Origin: Pleurostoma richardsiae
Lineage: Eukaryota > Ascomycota > Sordariomycetes > Calosphaeriales > Pleurostomataceae
Direction: 5' to 3'
Assembly (NCBI GenBank): GCA_030052745.1
Contig: JANBVO010000001.1
Span: 992,001-1,056,000 of the forward strand
Length of the DNA: 64,000 nt
Shown: one piece after another, positions 21,615 through 33,577 of the stretch
Layout: every line of letters begins with the position of its first letter
Position numbering within the stretch: the stretch's first letter is position 1
Program-made: the position numbers and the translations under genes
Notes under the pieces: generated by a model
Told to the model about the DNA's origin: nothing
The model's input: only the letters and a program-made list of their open reading frames with translations
Databases searched by the model: none

Positions 21615-23870
21615 TCAAGCTTCCAGCAAGGCACGAAGCCGCCCAGCCAAATGGTCCTGCTTTGGCTCCATGTGTATATTCTCGAGGTCTGCCGCCTCAA
21701 GAATAGCCGCAGCATCATTCGTAGCTGCAGAAGCACGCCGACAGACCGTAATAAGGCCATCACGCCGTCGAACAAGTTGGTTGACGAGTTTCTGCTTCTC
21801 TATCTCGCGCGCCTTTTCCGTTTTATCGATAATCCTATCTCCCTTCTTACCGTAGGCGGTGGCGACATCTCCAAGAGCAGCCTCTTTGGACTTGATATGT
21901 CGAAGTAGAGCCTGACGAGTAGTTAGGAAAGTCCACTTAGTATTGGGCAAGCGGCAGTCTTACATTAGTGATATCATGCATGGTCTCTCCAATACTCTTG
22001 TTGCATGCCTCAGTGGACGCCTTCCATTTATCACAAAGGTGTACAGCGTCCTCAGCCATAGGCAATGGGTCTCGTTCCGCAATCCTTTCGTCTCTCCCCA
22101 TCAATGGTTTCGGCTTCACCCCGCTGTTATGCTGGAACTCCTGTGGAAGGCTCTGGAGGACGATACCATGGTTGCTTCGTGTCGCAATCTCGGTTGCGGT
22201 ACCCGGGAGTTCTGGTTCAGTCCGCCGTGCTAGATCGTGGTAGTTACGTCCATGAGACTCCTCGGCCATCAGGCGCTGGGTGAACTGCGATGGCTCGCGC
22301 ATGGTCAGGGGCTCGTGGATGAAAGGGTCACTGTGTGTATTGCGGCTTGCTGACGAGACCGAATTGGGGAAAACTGCTGACGAAGGAGAAGCCTTTGCAT
22401 TCTGCAGGATTTCGACCCAGACACGTGGTCTTTTTGGCCGGTTCTGTTGCGCGGGTTCCATCTCTGCAGATGACAAGACTTCGGAAGCGACACGCTTTGC
22501 CGAAGAAGACCCTGCTTGGACCGAGGACGAGTCATACACTCGATAGACGGAGGTTGCCTGATCTGACTTGGGCTTGCCCTTGGCAATGGCGGGATCTTCG
22601 AATCTCGTGACCCGTGGTTGACAAACATTCTTCTTAACTTTGCAGTCATTAGGTGATCTGTCGACGGACATTCTTTCCGTTCGAGGCAATACCAAGCTCG
22701 TGGCTGTGAGCCCTCCACCAGGGCTTTCTCGTGTAGACTCAGAGCGGTCTGCGAAACCCGCATTGCTTGTTGTCTGGCTGCGGCGGGACTTCAGAGGCTG
22801 CTTCGTTTCTGGAACCGTAACGAAATCGACTTCATCACCAGTCACGACACCCATATCTCTATCAGAGGTAGAAGGAACCATGTCTCTGGTATTCGAAGTT
22901 ATCATCTCGGTCGGCGCGATATAGGATGCGTGTGGTTCGTCGTGAGGTATAATATCCTCATCAGCGTCCTCGGGATCACTATCGTCATCTTTGGCAGGTC
23001 AGGAGTATATCGTGTTAGTATTTGCCGGGTTGATATTGACTGACCTTGTCGGTTGCTCTGTTGTTGAGTGGTTCGCCTGGGCTTGGCCACCTGATCCTTC
23101 TTCTGGCGGGAGGTGCGTTGTGAAGCAGAAACTGGTAGAGGCTTCTTTGCCACCTGAGCTACCACTCTTTTAGACCCGCCAGATCTCGAGTTTTTCTTGG
23201 ACACAGATAGGTCGGGCTTTGAAAGTGCAAAGTCATTGCCGAAAGAGGTATCGGAATCTGGTAACTGGTACTTGTCATCGCTACTTCCTAGATGTGAGGT
23301 TTTAGGCTTTCGGCTGACATCGTCGCCTCCTTTAACGTGATTCCTTGCAGTTCCTTTTGAATCCGAAGACTGAGTAGCGTTGCTCTTGGTGGCCCCAACA
23401 CTCTTCATAATGGTTTCCTTCGAGTCGGCAGGTAGCTTTGACGGATAGCCCCCTGGAGCGGACCTTTCAGGCGGTGACAGGTCTGATATGTTCGACTCGC
23501 CAATACTTTCCTCCCCAACAAACCGATTCAAGGGTCCTTGGCGGGGTTTGGGGGGTGGAGATTCATCAAAGGGCGGTTCGGACGCGGGCAGTTCGGCCAA
23601 GGCAGCAGCCAGCTTCTCCCTGTCTGGTGGCTCATCAGCAATGCTGGCGCTGCGACGTATGTCTGCCATGGTCTGTATGCCACTGGCGGCCTTCGACGAC
23701 TTCCTTGGCTCATTTCGCGTCTTCTCAATCAAGCTGACATCGTCAACGTTCTCGGGGAGATCGCTCTTGAGGAAGGAGCGCTTGGGAACTCGTTTAGCTG
23801 GGGCTTTGTCTTTGCTAGCCTTGGAGGCACCCGCATTGCCTTTTCTCCCGGCGGCCGCCCTTGTCGGCAT
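21615..23870 (-). CDS. unrecognised 715-aa protein, disordered and basic with a C-terminal coiled coil
   Basis: Exons 23045-23870, 21964-22988 and 21615-21911 are joined by 56-nt and 52-nt introns; phase is consistent and the first intron has a CTAAC branch site. The protein starts MPTRAAAGRKGNAGASKASK. It is Lys/Ser/Pro-rich for roughly 550 residues, with basic clusters such as KKRSGRSG-like and RPKRPRVWVEIL segments that would suit nuclear import. The last 150 residues are helical: CDKWKASTEACNKSIGETMH, then HIKSKEAALGDVATAYGKK, then a long EIEKQKLVNQLVRRRDGLI coil. The two-part architecture recalls chromosome-scaffold or kinetochore proteins, but no family is recognised and I assign none. 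Confidence 0.75.
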
Positions 23871-24981
23871 GTCTGAAGAGCCAAAACTTGACGGGATAAA
23901 TCAACCGATCGGACCGCAAGTTACTGGAAAGTTCAAGGCCAGTATGAGACGAAATCGGAGATCGAGATCAACGGTTCGGGGCAAAGAAAGGGGCGCTGTA
24001 AGCCGGAAGGATGCCAGTGCCAGTTCACGTCGGCAAAGAGAGAGACGTGGGAAATAAGTGAAAGGAAAAACATCTCTGGCAAATTGATCTCACCGTCAAT
24101 TGGAAGGTACACGCCTTTCATAGCCTTGGTCGTACCTCTCAAGTGTACCTTGCGTATCTTAGGTGGGCACTAGGCAGGTAAGGTACTTCTACGCAAGTGT
24201 AGCTGTGGTGGCGTCAAGACGAAGAGGGCAGGAGCGAGCGACTCGGGGTAGTCCCATGAGGAAGGGCTGAAGAGACTGTCAGATACATTGGACTTATCTG
24301 TTCCATCACCATGGACGTATGGCCTAGAGCTAAGGCATAAGGCCCTATGTGTGCCTTGAAACCGGTGTGTCAAGCCGCGCGGGCAGCTGCACGGCGTCCA
24401 CGATCAAGACGACCTGGAGGCTACCGGAGGTACCTTTGACGACATGAGCGACCTGAACAGGCCGGCTCGAATAGGCTCCAAGCCTCTCGAATCTCATGCT
24501 CCCAACTTCGCACCTACGACTCCTGATTCCGCGTCACATCCTCCGACCACAGCAATCGCGCCCTTGAGGCAGATCTTGTCCTTCAGCCTCGTTGATGCAC
24601 GTCCTCGCTGTTCCTCTCCTGGCCCAAGATGTCGGCCTCCCACTACGGAATTGGGCATCTTCAATTCGTGTGGCCGTGCTCGACGCAACGCTGTGATGTC
24701 GCCACCATGCATAATCCCATTTCTCGGTCTTAGTCGACAGGATGCAGGAGCAGTCATCCTGGAGCGATCGAAGTCACGACCCTCTCTATGCCTCGTCTTT
24801 CCGGATCTCATTGGAGATGCGGGCTCAAAAGCAAAGCTGTCACTTCGCCAAAGGAGTATATACCACGTCCACCTCTTGCATGCCGCGATCTGACATATGA
24901 TGACAGACGCGCTCGCCAGGCCTCGAGGGCCAGCGTACTGTCGGCGGTCTCTCAGAACTTACGTCCCACCGGCGAGCAGGA
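23871..24981. other. intergenic
   Basis: 1.1 kb upstream of the 715-aa gene and downstream of the mannosyltransferase gene. An AGGTACCT palindrome lies at 24428-24435. An open frame at 24444-24893 (149 codons, with an ATG) has an opposing overlapping frame and no recognisable motif, so I did not call it. Confidence 0.45.
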
Positions 24982-26295
24982 TCAAGTTCCTTGCTGCGTC
25001 GAATTCCAAGCTTCAAAGTACTGCTTGTCGTACGACGGCATGCATTTCACTTCCCGTGGCGGAGCGGGCTTCCAGTCGATTCCCCCGTCGTCCTGGCCCA
25101 CCCATTGCGACGTGTACCCCTTTTCCTGCTTGATCATCCTGCCCTTCTCGTCCGAGTACTCGAGGTTCACGCTCGGGATCACCGCGATCTTGCCGTACCC
25201 ATGAAACCACAGGTCCTTGCAGAACAGCTGCGGCTCCCCTTGAAAGCACTCGCCTTCCCTCGAGGCACGAAACGCCACCTCCTGCCGCACGATCGGCGCT
25301 GCTGTGAATGCGACCGCGCCGTTCCAGCATGAAAAGACTTGGAAAGGCTTGTGCTCCCGCAGGCGCGAGGCTGCCTCCCCATCGTTCCAGAAGAGGTGCC
25401 AGGCCTGATCCCAGCTGCCGTCCGGTGGGATCTCAAAGAACGAGTCGCCGGTCATGCCACGCGCCACCCACACATCGTAGAACGTCGGATTGCGGCCGAC
25501 GTAGGTCCAATCCAGCGCACAGGTCATGTCGGCGCCGAGGGCGCGGCGCTGGTGCACCAGCTCCAGAATATCCTCCATGCAGATGGCGACATCATTAATG
25601 AAGACAACAGTCGTGTTGGAAGAGTATTTCGAAGACTCCTTCTCGTCAAGCATGGGTTGCAGGGCCATGTTACGCAGCTGGGCGAGTTTAGCAATGCGGT
25701 CGCCTTCCTTGGGATTGATGTCGCTGGACCGGAAATAGTACGTAGTCGTCAGGGCATCAAGCTCCGGGCGCAGCGCGGCGAGGACCTCTGCCGTACCGTC
25801 AAGAGAATTTCCTTCTATTATAGAGAGCGCACAGTGCTTCGGGCCAAGGAAGCGGATAGCTTCCACGACGCTTCCGATGAGGCGTGGCAGCAGAGTCAAG
25901 CATTCGCGAAGGTCGAGAGCGAAGAAAAATTGTATCTCGGGGTCGGTCGGAGACAAGTTGGGGGCCAGGTACTCGTATCGCGAGGTGTCTGGCCGGGGAC
26001 ATTCGAGTCGAGGCAGCTCGGTGGCGCTCGGCTGCATTATCACGTTGACGTATGCTGTGATGTTTTCCCGCGAAAGCGTGCCTTCAATGTATCAGACGCT
26101 AATCGCCGCCAAGGCCGGGAGTCTTTGCAAATACGCACCATTCTCTGGGAATTCATAGGCGGGAGCTGTGTCACCCTGTGGCTGGAGGAAAGACGGCCGC
26201 TGAAGATGAGCAAGATGCCCACGACCGAAGTAGAGACTCGCGACAACCAGGAAAAGAATGGCCACCTGGCAAGCGAAGAAAATCATTCGACGCAT
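24982..26295 (-). CDS. CAP59/CMT1-family mannosyltransferase, type II membrane protein
   Basis: Exons 26139-26295 and 24982-26054, with an 84-nt intron, give 409 aa. An N-terminal signal anchor (MRRMIFFACQVAILFLVVAS) would hold the enzyme in the Golgi or ER membrane. The luminal domain has the features of the cryptococcal mannosyltransferase family (CMT1/CAP59): FFALDLRECLTLLPRLIGSV, IIEGNSLDGTAEVL, the nucleotide-sugar/metal region VVFINDVAICMEDILELV, and ADMTCALDW. A conserved C-terminal half follows (WNGAVAFTA, LFCKDLWFHGYGKIAVIPSV). The known Cryptococcus member transfers alpha-1,3-mannose from GDP-mannose; the acceptor here is unknown. The start is the first ATG after an in-frame GTG. 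Confidence 0.88.
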
Positions 26296-26924
26296 GGCCA
26301 CAGCAGCGAGACAGAAACACAGAACGTGAAATCAGGCAAGGCAAGCAACGAACACCGCGCCAGCTTGGATGATGCGGGTTAAGGGGAAGAAGAACGCTCA
26401 TGGCCCTTGCTAAGAAATTTAAGCGCCGGGGGTGGACCGGACGGGCCGCGGATTCAGGCACGCGATGCGGACCGCTTGCTTAAGCGCTGTTCTATGCACC
26501 ATTCAGTGCTGTCATTCGCCTAGACCCCTGTCAAAGGCTCTTGTCAGCTGGTTTGGAGATTGACCAGGGCGATGCGTTGTCTCGCTTCTCCAATCGGTCC
26601 AATTAATAGTCAAGAGCAGCGGCCTGGACGATACGCAGTAGGCCAGGTGCAAGTCGGAAAGACTAAAAATAACAGTTCCTGGAACCAACACCCATTTAAG
26701 CTTGTTGGCAAGAGATACCATGATGTTCTCATATGTAGGACGCAGGAGAATCGGCAAGTAGAACATAGCCTCTCTGTCACTCTTCTGTTCTCGCGAGTTG
26801 TCTGCATGCCTGGTCCGCCACAGCTTCGGTGACAGCGTCACCGCTCTACTTTCGCTCAATACCCTATCTTCCCAGCGTCTTTGACTTTATTGGTGTTTCC
26901 CAGGCGTTTCTTTTGGTATCGCCG
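26296..26924. promoter_or_regulatory. divergent promoter region
   Basis: 629 bp between two surface/secretory-pathway genes read in opposite directions. I recognise no specific binding site. Short frames on both strands overlap. Confidence 0.4.
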
Positions 26925-28035
26925 ATGCTTCCTCTGCTCCTTCTCGTCATCAGCCACTCGGGGATTCGGCAGTGCGATGCTTTCGCCCTAGCTGCCAACA
27001 GGGCCAGAGCGCCCGTGGTTACGGCCCGTCCCGTTCTAAGACCCCGTAATGGAACGTTGGCGGATAAGCAAAGAATTGCAGAGAGAGCTGTCACCACTGA
27101 GATGTCCACCGTCTTCCTGACCGGTGATGTCTCGCAACCGCGGACAGCAGATGAGGGCTTCGACTGCCGAGTCGACCTCCTCAATGGCCTCTGGGGTTTC
27201 TGCCCAAATAGTGTCATTGCAGCGACAGACTGTGGCCTGGCCGGCAGCTGCTTTGATAGCAGCTCTTGCTCCGACGGCTGCGGCTTCACAAACTCGCGCG
27301 ACCTGACGACATTCACGTGGTAGGTTGAGGCATCCGTTACTTTGTCAGACGTCTCAGAGTACACGTGGCTGATGCTTGTGGGACAGTGTCGAGTCTCAGT
27401 TCTGCTCAACAGCGCTGTTGACCCTGGAGAATGATCAGTCATACACATATATCGCGTGCGGTGGGGGGCCGAACACTGATCACTACAATGCCCGGCCAAC
27501 CTTGATCCTTGCTCCAATGACTACATTAAGCTCTATCCCAGCGGTGACGGCTGCAGCGTCATCGTCACAGGAACCCACGGTGGTCTCGTCGACTGCTTCC
27601 TCATCCACATCATCTGACGTATCTTCATCTACTCTTGCGGCCACGGAGACCCAGCAATCATCTTTGTCCTCCAGCTCAGTTCCCAGTGGCACCTCGTCCT
27701 CCTTACCGTCGACATCTACTATACTCGAGGCCGCAGCAGCTTCAAGCATGGAGCCTAAAGGCGGCGGCACCAACAACACCGGGGCGATCGTCGGCGGCGT
27801 GGTCGGGTGTCTGGCTCTGCTGTGTGGTTTCGGCATCGCTTTGGTCTATCTGCTCAGGAGAGGCAAGGCTCGGCGTTCACGGTCTCCAAAGCCCGACTCG
27901 TCTCCCAAACTGGCGCAAGATGAGTTCAAGGAGCCAAGCCACGCAAACGGGGGCTGGGCACCTCGGGAGCTGCCCGCGCAGGTTCATTATGTACCGCCTA
28001 TGCACCCGGTAGAACTGCCCGCTTACAGCAGGTAG
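26925..28035 (+). CDS. single-pass cell-surface protein with Cys-rich ectodomain and Ser/Thr stalk
   Basis: Exons 26925-27319 and 27387-28035 give 347 aa. A signal peptide (MLPLLLLVISHSG, cut near residue 20-25) leads into a Cys-rich ectodomain containing LLNGLWGFCPNSVI, CGLAGSCFDSSSC and CGF. The intron splits a Cys codon, and the join restores TTFTCVESQFC. A roughly 75-residue Ser/Thr stalk, probably O-mannosylated, follows. Then come one membrane helix (AIVGGVVGCLALLCGFGIALV), a basic stop-transfer (RRGKARR) and a Pro-rich cytosolic tail ending VHYVPPMHPVELPAYS. The layout is that of fungal wall-stress or adhesion-type surface proteins. The exact family is not known to me. An upstream in-frame ATG at 26829 would make a much poorer signal peptide. 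Confidence 0.8.
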
Positions 28036-28372
28036 TTCCCCTGTTTTAATGGAAATATTTACCCCTGATTATATCTCGTTAGCAACCGCAAGGATACATA
28101 TCACGATAATGTAGTCTTAGATATCATTGAAGTTAGCAAAGCATCATACCCCAGGAGTTGAACCCAGTATTCTAGTCCTAGATGTCGCGATTAGATAAAA
28201 CTTAGGCGTTGTGCATGTTTTGTCGAAGCTCTTGGGCTCGGCAACTAGGAGGGAAGGTTGAAAAAAATGACAGAAAATCCAGCCGTTGTATTTATACACT
28301 AGAGTCGCATAATCACGCTGCGCGTGCTGTCTGCCAGTAGATTGTATCATCAATCCTTCAATGTCTCTGAAT
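28036..28372. other. convergent intergenic region
   Basis: 337 bp holding the 3' ends of the surface-protein and TF1 genes. A GGGTTCAACTCC motif on the minus strand near 28155 imitates a tRNA T-arm, but no cloverleaf surrounds it. Confidence 0.5.
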
Positions 28373-31173
28373 TCAGCAAAAATCGAACAGCTCTGAGCCC
28401 GGTATATGATGCCAGAACAGCCCTTCCGCTTCCGGCCCCTCTGGGAGATAGGCGTCGAACTCCGCAAATGTCCTCTTCTTGCTCTCTAGATGATGTCGCG
28501 GTCCCTCTCCTGCGCAGGAGACCCCATCCTGGTGGCCATCGCCCACTGATCTGACCCTATAGTCGGCGAGCAGCTGCTCAATGATCGCTCGGCCCCTGCT
28601 GGCTCCTGACCAGAGGGATTCGAGGCCTTTCAACAGGTTCACGCATTTCTCAACGTCTTGAAGGGTCTCAGCACTGGGCTGATAGGCTGGCATGCGAAGT
28701 CTGAGAAAAGGTCCCGTCAGTACAAGGAAGACGAAACTCTCGAGGGTACAATCAATGGCGGCTGGAGACTTACAGCACAACACCAGAAAGTGTGAGATAA
28801 TGAACGCAGAATGCGAGATGGTGGGACGGCGGGACCAGATCTCGGACCAGCTCCGCAGCGTTGATGCAGCTCCTCGCTGCACTAACACACTGGGACACTG
28901 CGTCGACGGAGGCGGAATCGTCAGTCTGCTGCCCGACCTGCTTTGGTTGACCCACGAGACACCTGCCGTGTGCCGTCAGAATAAGAATCGCGCTCGGCTA
29001 TCCGGAGAGATGGCAGGGTAGATCACATACCGGTAGAGGTTGAGCAGGGATCCCGCATGCACGATGAAAATAATGACACACATGGTCAGGTTGACGCTAC
29101 CGCTGGGTCCCCTACCCAGCGCATTCGCCGAGAAACGAATCTCGTCCGAGAGCCCCTCCAGCCATGAGCCAAGAGACCTGTCGTAGGCCGCCACGTCCCG
29201 CATGAACCTCCGTCTCCTGCCCGGGCTGGCGGAGGCCAGTTCTCGGATGCGCTGGGGCGAGTGGAGCTGCTGGATCTTCCCCGCGATTCGGCAGAGCCGG
29301 GAGAAGGCAATGAATCCTGTCGTGGGTGGCGACAGCGACCGCGGGAGTTGTGCCGAACTCGCTGTGGAGGTCTGTTGGTAGTACGTCTCGAGCTCCTCGT
29401 CGCTCATGTCCAGGGGCAGCTCGCAGTCACAGTCTTGGTCGTGAGCGGCCGTGGGGCGCCCGAGACAGATGGAGGTCACACTATTCAAGGTCAGGTTCTA
29501 CCTGTTACGCTTCTCTCTTCCCAGTACCACGGCTTACCGGTCAAGGCTATAGATGCTCCACCAAATACGCCTGGAAATCTGCTGTCGCAGCACCTCAGAC
29601 GGGTCAATGGTGCTCGGTGTCGGGGATAGGCGGTCCACCTTGACGAGAACCACCATTAGCTTTCGGTGTGACATTCATGCCACCAAGATCTCACGAGAAC
29701 TCACTAGCCGGCTGCTCATATGCAACCCAATGTCCTGCGCAGCTCTCACCGCCTGCCCGGCTAGTGTCCAGCTCTGCGTCAGCGTGTTCCAGCCCGCGGC
29801 GCACATGGCCAGCAGGGCGAGACACTGGACCCTCTCCAGCGATGCCTCGCCGGTGGCGGCGTAGTACAGCAACAGCGCCTTCTCATAGTATTCGATACCC
29901 GCAAACTGCCTCTCGTTGCTGCTACCGCTGCCGCCCGGACCGGGAGGCAGCAAGCTCGAAGCGCATGCGCACACGGCGAAGAACACCATGAGGAACCTCC
30001 TGTTGTCCGCGGCGGTGGCGGATTGGCCTGGCCGGAACATCTGCCGGTAGCGCTGCATGAAGTGCGGCTTGAAGAGCACGGGGAATGTGTAGTGCAGCTG
30101 GTCGAAGTAGAGGCCGATGAGGAGGTCGGCGACGTACTTTGGGGGTCGGGAGAGCTGCTCCGGACTGGGGAGGTACGGCATCTCGGGCCAGACGCTGCCC
30201 TGCACGAAGAGGGGGATTTCAAGGTCTTTGTGCTCGTGGGCTACCTGCACCACGCCGGATTCGTTAGGTGTGGTGGACGTGGATACCGGCCCGCCTGGAG
30301 AGAGACTCTTGACAGCTTCTATGAGCATGTTGTTGGTCGCTCCTCCAACGAATCTGGGAAGTTGTTGAGCATGTAGTGACAAGACCGGTATGGGGTTCAT
30401 GGGACCTACCGTAGACGTCCGTATGAGTCTTTGACGAGTGCTCCAAACCTATTACTCTCCCCTCCACTTACATTCCGATAGCTGGTGCGCTGGCCGTCTA
30501 ACCTTGGGTCTATTTGCTCGTCCTCCTCGAAGTCCGAAGCGGAACTGCCATCATCTTCAAACCTATCAGCTGTAATCAAGCTGTGTTCAATTGGTAACGA
30601 CAAGGGCCGAGCCTCTAGCGGTGCTTGATCCGATTGATGAACACCATCATGGGCTGAGCCAATCAACTCAGGCATTGATCTCAGTACATGAGCTGCTTGG
30701 AGTAGATCCTCGTTCCCGATATCTTGCGCCGAGGAACTACCAACCCCGCCCCGGTGGTTCAAGTCATCGAGCGACCGGGCAAGCTGTCCAGCAAGGTTCT
30801 CCAGCCTCCGGCAAAGTGCGTCCATCTGCTGGCATCTGGCCTCAAACGAGGCCGCATACCGGCGGCTGGCGGAGGCATTGTCTTTGCTTCCGGGGTACTC
30901 GCACGTCTGGCTGCGCGAGCCGCAGTTGTAGCAAGGCTGGTTGCCGTCGCATTTGACCTAGTAGAGATGGTCAGCGGGTACGGCGCTCTCGATGATGCAC
31001 GGCTCATGGCGGGTTCACGTTCCCACCTTTTTGCGCCGACAGGCGACGCATGCCTGCGAGACCCTGGCACCGGCCGGCTCCGAAGCCACGGACGAGTCCG
31101 GCGGGATATCCGGCGGATGGGTGGAGCTCGACGGGTTCACGATGATCTCCTTTACAGAAGGTGAAGTTGCCAT
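28373..31173 (-). CDS. Zn(II)2Cys6 transcription factor TF1
   Basis: Seven exons (31027-31173, 30410-30957, 29705-30353, 29538-29638, 29031-29480, 28774-28962, 28373-28700) join in phase to give 803 aa. The zinc cluster spans the first intron: QACVACRRKK joins VKCDGNQPCYNCGSRSQTCE, which restores C-x2-C-x6-C-x5-C-x2-C-x6-C. A short coiled linker follows (MDALCRRLENLAGQLARSL). The fungal-specific TF domain runs from about residue 250 (GLYFDQLHYTFPVLFKPHF; ERVQCLALLAMC; RRIWWSIYSLDR). The C-terminus is a helical region ending HIPGSELFDFC. Such proteins bind CGG-containing DNA and usually control nearby metabolic genes. TF1 diverges from the aldolase gene and is the left edge of the candidate catabolic cluster. 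Confidence 0.92.
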
Positions 31174-31901
31174 CTTTGCGTGGAGTAGGTGTGGTTCACG
31201 CCTTTCGGTCTGCTCACTTCAGTCCCGGCCGAACTGTCCACGCAGTATGCCTGGAGTCACGGTTGGGAGGAAGCTCGTGCATTTGTCACTGGCACCCGGC
31301 TTGGGCGTGGGACGTTCGTTATCTGCGCAAAGGGTACGGTCCGGCACTCTGGCTTCTCCACTGGGAGACATTGGAGATAAGGGGTTTCTCCACATAGTTG
31401 GCCGCGCGCTCCGCACTCTAGTCTGCACAAGTGGCGTACGGTTCCAAATGTGCCGCCGGCCTGCACACATCTACGGAGTATGGTGCTAAACTTCACTGAT
31501 GAAATAGAGCAGAGAAGGCGTCAAGGATACGGAGAGGGAGCCATACGGGCCGAGTGAGCCGGCCAGATATCAACATATGCCTGGCTGTGGCGTCCATCCT
31601 CCCGCATGTCTATAATAATGAGCCTGCCTAGGCGTTGGATGAGATCTATTTGTGCCAGAATCTGGACATAATGTGAAAGTAGGGAAGTGGTCGTGATGAC
31701 AACAGGTCTCGACGATAGGTTGACGGTTGAGATCCGGCCGGCAATGTCTAATGGCGCACTCGGGCATTATTCATCGGAAATAACCTCCCAATTATTCCTA
31801 TCGCCCAATGAATGGGTCCCGGTCCGGGATCCGGCCGGCGACCGGGACCGCCTTGGGCTTCCTCTGAATGTGATAACGCCGAGCAAGGAGCTCTCGCTAG
31901 C
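31174..31901. promoter_or_regulatory. divergent TF1/aldolase promoter region
   Basis: 728 bp between TF1 and the aldolase gene. It carries the 12-mer GATCCGGCCGGC twice (31731-31742 and 31828-31839), a perfect 10-bp inverted repeat around the second copy, and one ACTCGG (31758-31763). CCG/CGG-rich palindromes are the usual targets of Zn(II)2Cys6 dimers, so an operator here is plausible. That is inference. Confidence 0.6.
31815..31849. promoter_or_regulatory. perfect 10-bp inverted repeat, candidate Zn2Cys6 operator
   Basis: GGTCCCGGTC (31815-31824) faces GACCGGGACC (31840-31849) across a 15-bp spacer that contains CCGGCCGG. The site ends 52 bp before the upstream ATG of the aldolase gene. 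Confidence 0.55.
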
Positions 31902-33018
31902 ATGACAGCTGCTACCCCTCCATTCGCATTCGCCCAACAGGCTCATTATAGAGAGTACGTGCGTGTACGTGTGCATGTGACAACCTCCTGAACCCTTGTA
32001 GAACCAAAACCGCCACGAATACAATGTCGCAGCAAATAGCGTCACCGGTCGTCGACTCGACGGGCAAGACCCGTCTCAGAGAGTCGCTCGAAAGAGCCAA
32101 ACGAGGCGAAGGGCCAAGCGTAGGGCAATGGCTCGAATTTCCGGGATACTCATTGGCGAGAACTGTTGCTCCCCTAGGGGAAGATGTAAGGCGACCATGA
32201 CTTGGCTTCTTTGATACGCTTCTTCATACTGACATTGCCTTCAGTGGGTTCTCATTGACACTGAGCATGGAAACATCGACGACAACGAGATGTACTTGCA
32301 AGTCGGTGCCGTCTCAACTTCTGGCGTCTCGCCAATGGTGCGAATTCCAGCTTCTGAGGGTTGGATGATGAAGCGGGCTCTGGACTGCGGCGCTCATGCC
32401 ATCATGGTCCCGATGTGTGAGACCAAGGTACGTGAGCCCACTTTCGAGTCTGAAAACCGGAGGTCTAAACCATCTGCGCAGGAGCAAGCAGAGGCTATCG
32501 TCCGGGCTTGCAAGTACCCTTCCCCAAGCTGGCCAAACGGCATCCGAGGTGCGGGAGCGATGTATGCCCCCGCCGCTTTCAACCAGACTGGCCGCGATTA
32601 TCTCCTGAAGGCGAACGACAACGTGATGGTGTGCGTGCAGATCGAGAGCCGGAAGGCGGTCGAGAACGTGGAGGAGATCGCCGCGGTAGACGGCATAGAC
32701 ATGCTCTTCATCGGGCCCAACGACCTCGCCTCGTCCATGGGGTACGTGGCGTTTGACCACGCCTCCATCCCGGAAGTGCAGGAGGCAACAGCGAGAATCC
32801 TGAAGGCGGGACTAGACGCTGGGAAGTATGTTGGGCATTTCGCTCTCAGCGCCGATATTGCAGCGCAGAGATACAAGCAGGGGTTTCACTTCGTGAACTG
32901 CGGTGCTGACATTGTTGCCATTACTGCATGGATGGCAGGGGAGATGGGAAAGCTGAAGGCTCTTGTTGCTGCAGGCGCCAAAGTAAATGGCGAAAAGGGA
33001 GAGGAAGAAGCGAAGTAG
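31902..33018 (+). CDS. HpcH/HpaI-type (class II, metal-dependent) aldolase
   Basis: Exons 31902-31954, 32002-32185, 32245-32427 and 32482-33018 give 318 aa in phase. If the first small exon is not used, translation would start at the ATG at 32024. The fold is the HpcH/HpaI TIM barrel: VGQWLEFPGYSLARTVAPLG, then WVLIDTEHGNID, then SPMVRIP. The metal site is visible as Glu in VCVQIESR (about E195) and Asp in LFIGPNDLASS (about D221). Family members cleave 2-keto-3-deoxy or 2-keto-4-hydroxy acids to pyruvate plus an aldehyde; fungal examples include enzymes of L-rhamnose breakdown (LRA4-like). The substrate here is not shown. The gene sits between two Zn2Cys6 regulators. Confidence 0.9.
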
Positions 33019-33577
33019 AAGAGAAAGGTCTCACGAAAATAGACTTGATCATATCAGTATTTAGGATAGAGAACTATATCTCTGCTTTTTTGGTAATTAA
33101 GAATTTGAATGCCAGAAGGGACTGAGCAGTGTTGCATCGTAATGAAGCAAATTCCCACCTAGGTGGTCTTTCGGCGTTTCTCCTTGAATGAGTCGTCTAA
33201 TCTGGATGTTGAAGAACAGCCTCTTTGTTTCGTTGAGCCGACTTTTTACCCTTATCCCGAGAATATTACCGTGAGTAACCTTTCCCATTCTAGCGGTCAA
33301 AGGGTTGAGGCTATCACCACCGCCACCGCGCTCTTGCGATGGTGATCGGCTGCACGCACGTCCCTTGATTTTTCCTGACTCATGCACTGCGCTAACATAT
33401 GTTTGGCGATTCTTCAAGGCCTAAGTGCCATTTTCACCTAGACGTATAGGGGAAAGCGGGCAGAGATAAGAGCTAGTATGCCTACATTATCACGTATAAC
33501 TTAAAGGTGGTCTGCCGTCTTCTTCGCGTCGTTATCGGAAGCCTCCAACGACCGGGCACCATTCATTGTGGAAAGAC
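33019..33577. other. intergenic between aldolase and TF2
   Basis: 559 bp containing the aldolase 3' flank and the TF2 promoter. An A/T-rich segment follows the aldolase stop. No specific site is recognised. Confidence 0.45.

Noticed and set aside
24444-24893. 149-codon ATG frame on plus
   Set aside because: It is opposed by a 105-codon frame on minus, has Pro/Ser/Arg-rich random-like composition and no motif.
26829-26924. upstream start for the surface protein
   Set aside because: It would place 32 extra residues before the hydrophobic signal, spoiling a clear signal peptide that starts at 26925.
28140-28240. possible tRNA on minus around GGGTTCAACTCC
   Set aside because: The T-arm pairs only with wobbles, and no matching acceptor stem or anticodon arm lies upstream.
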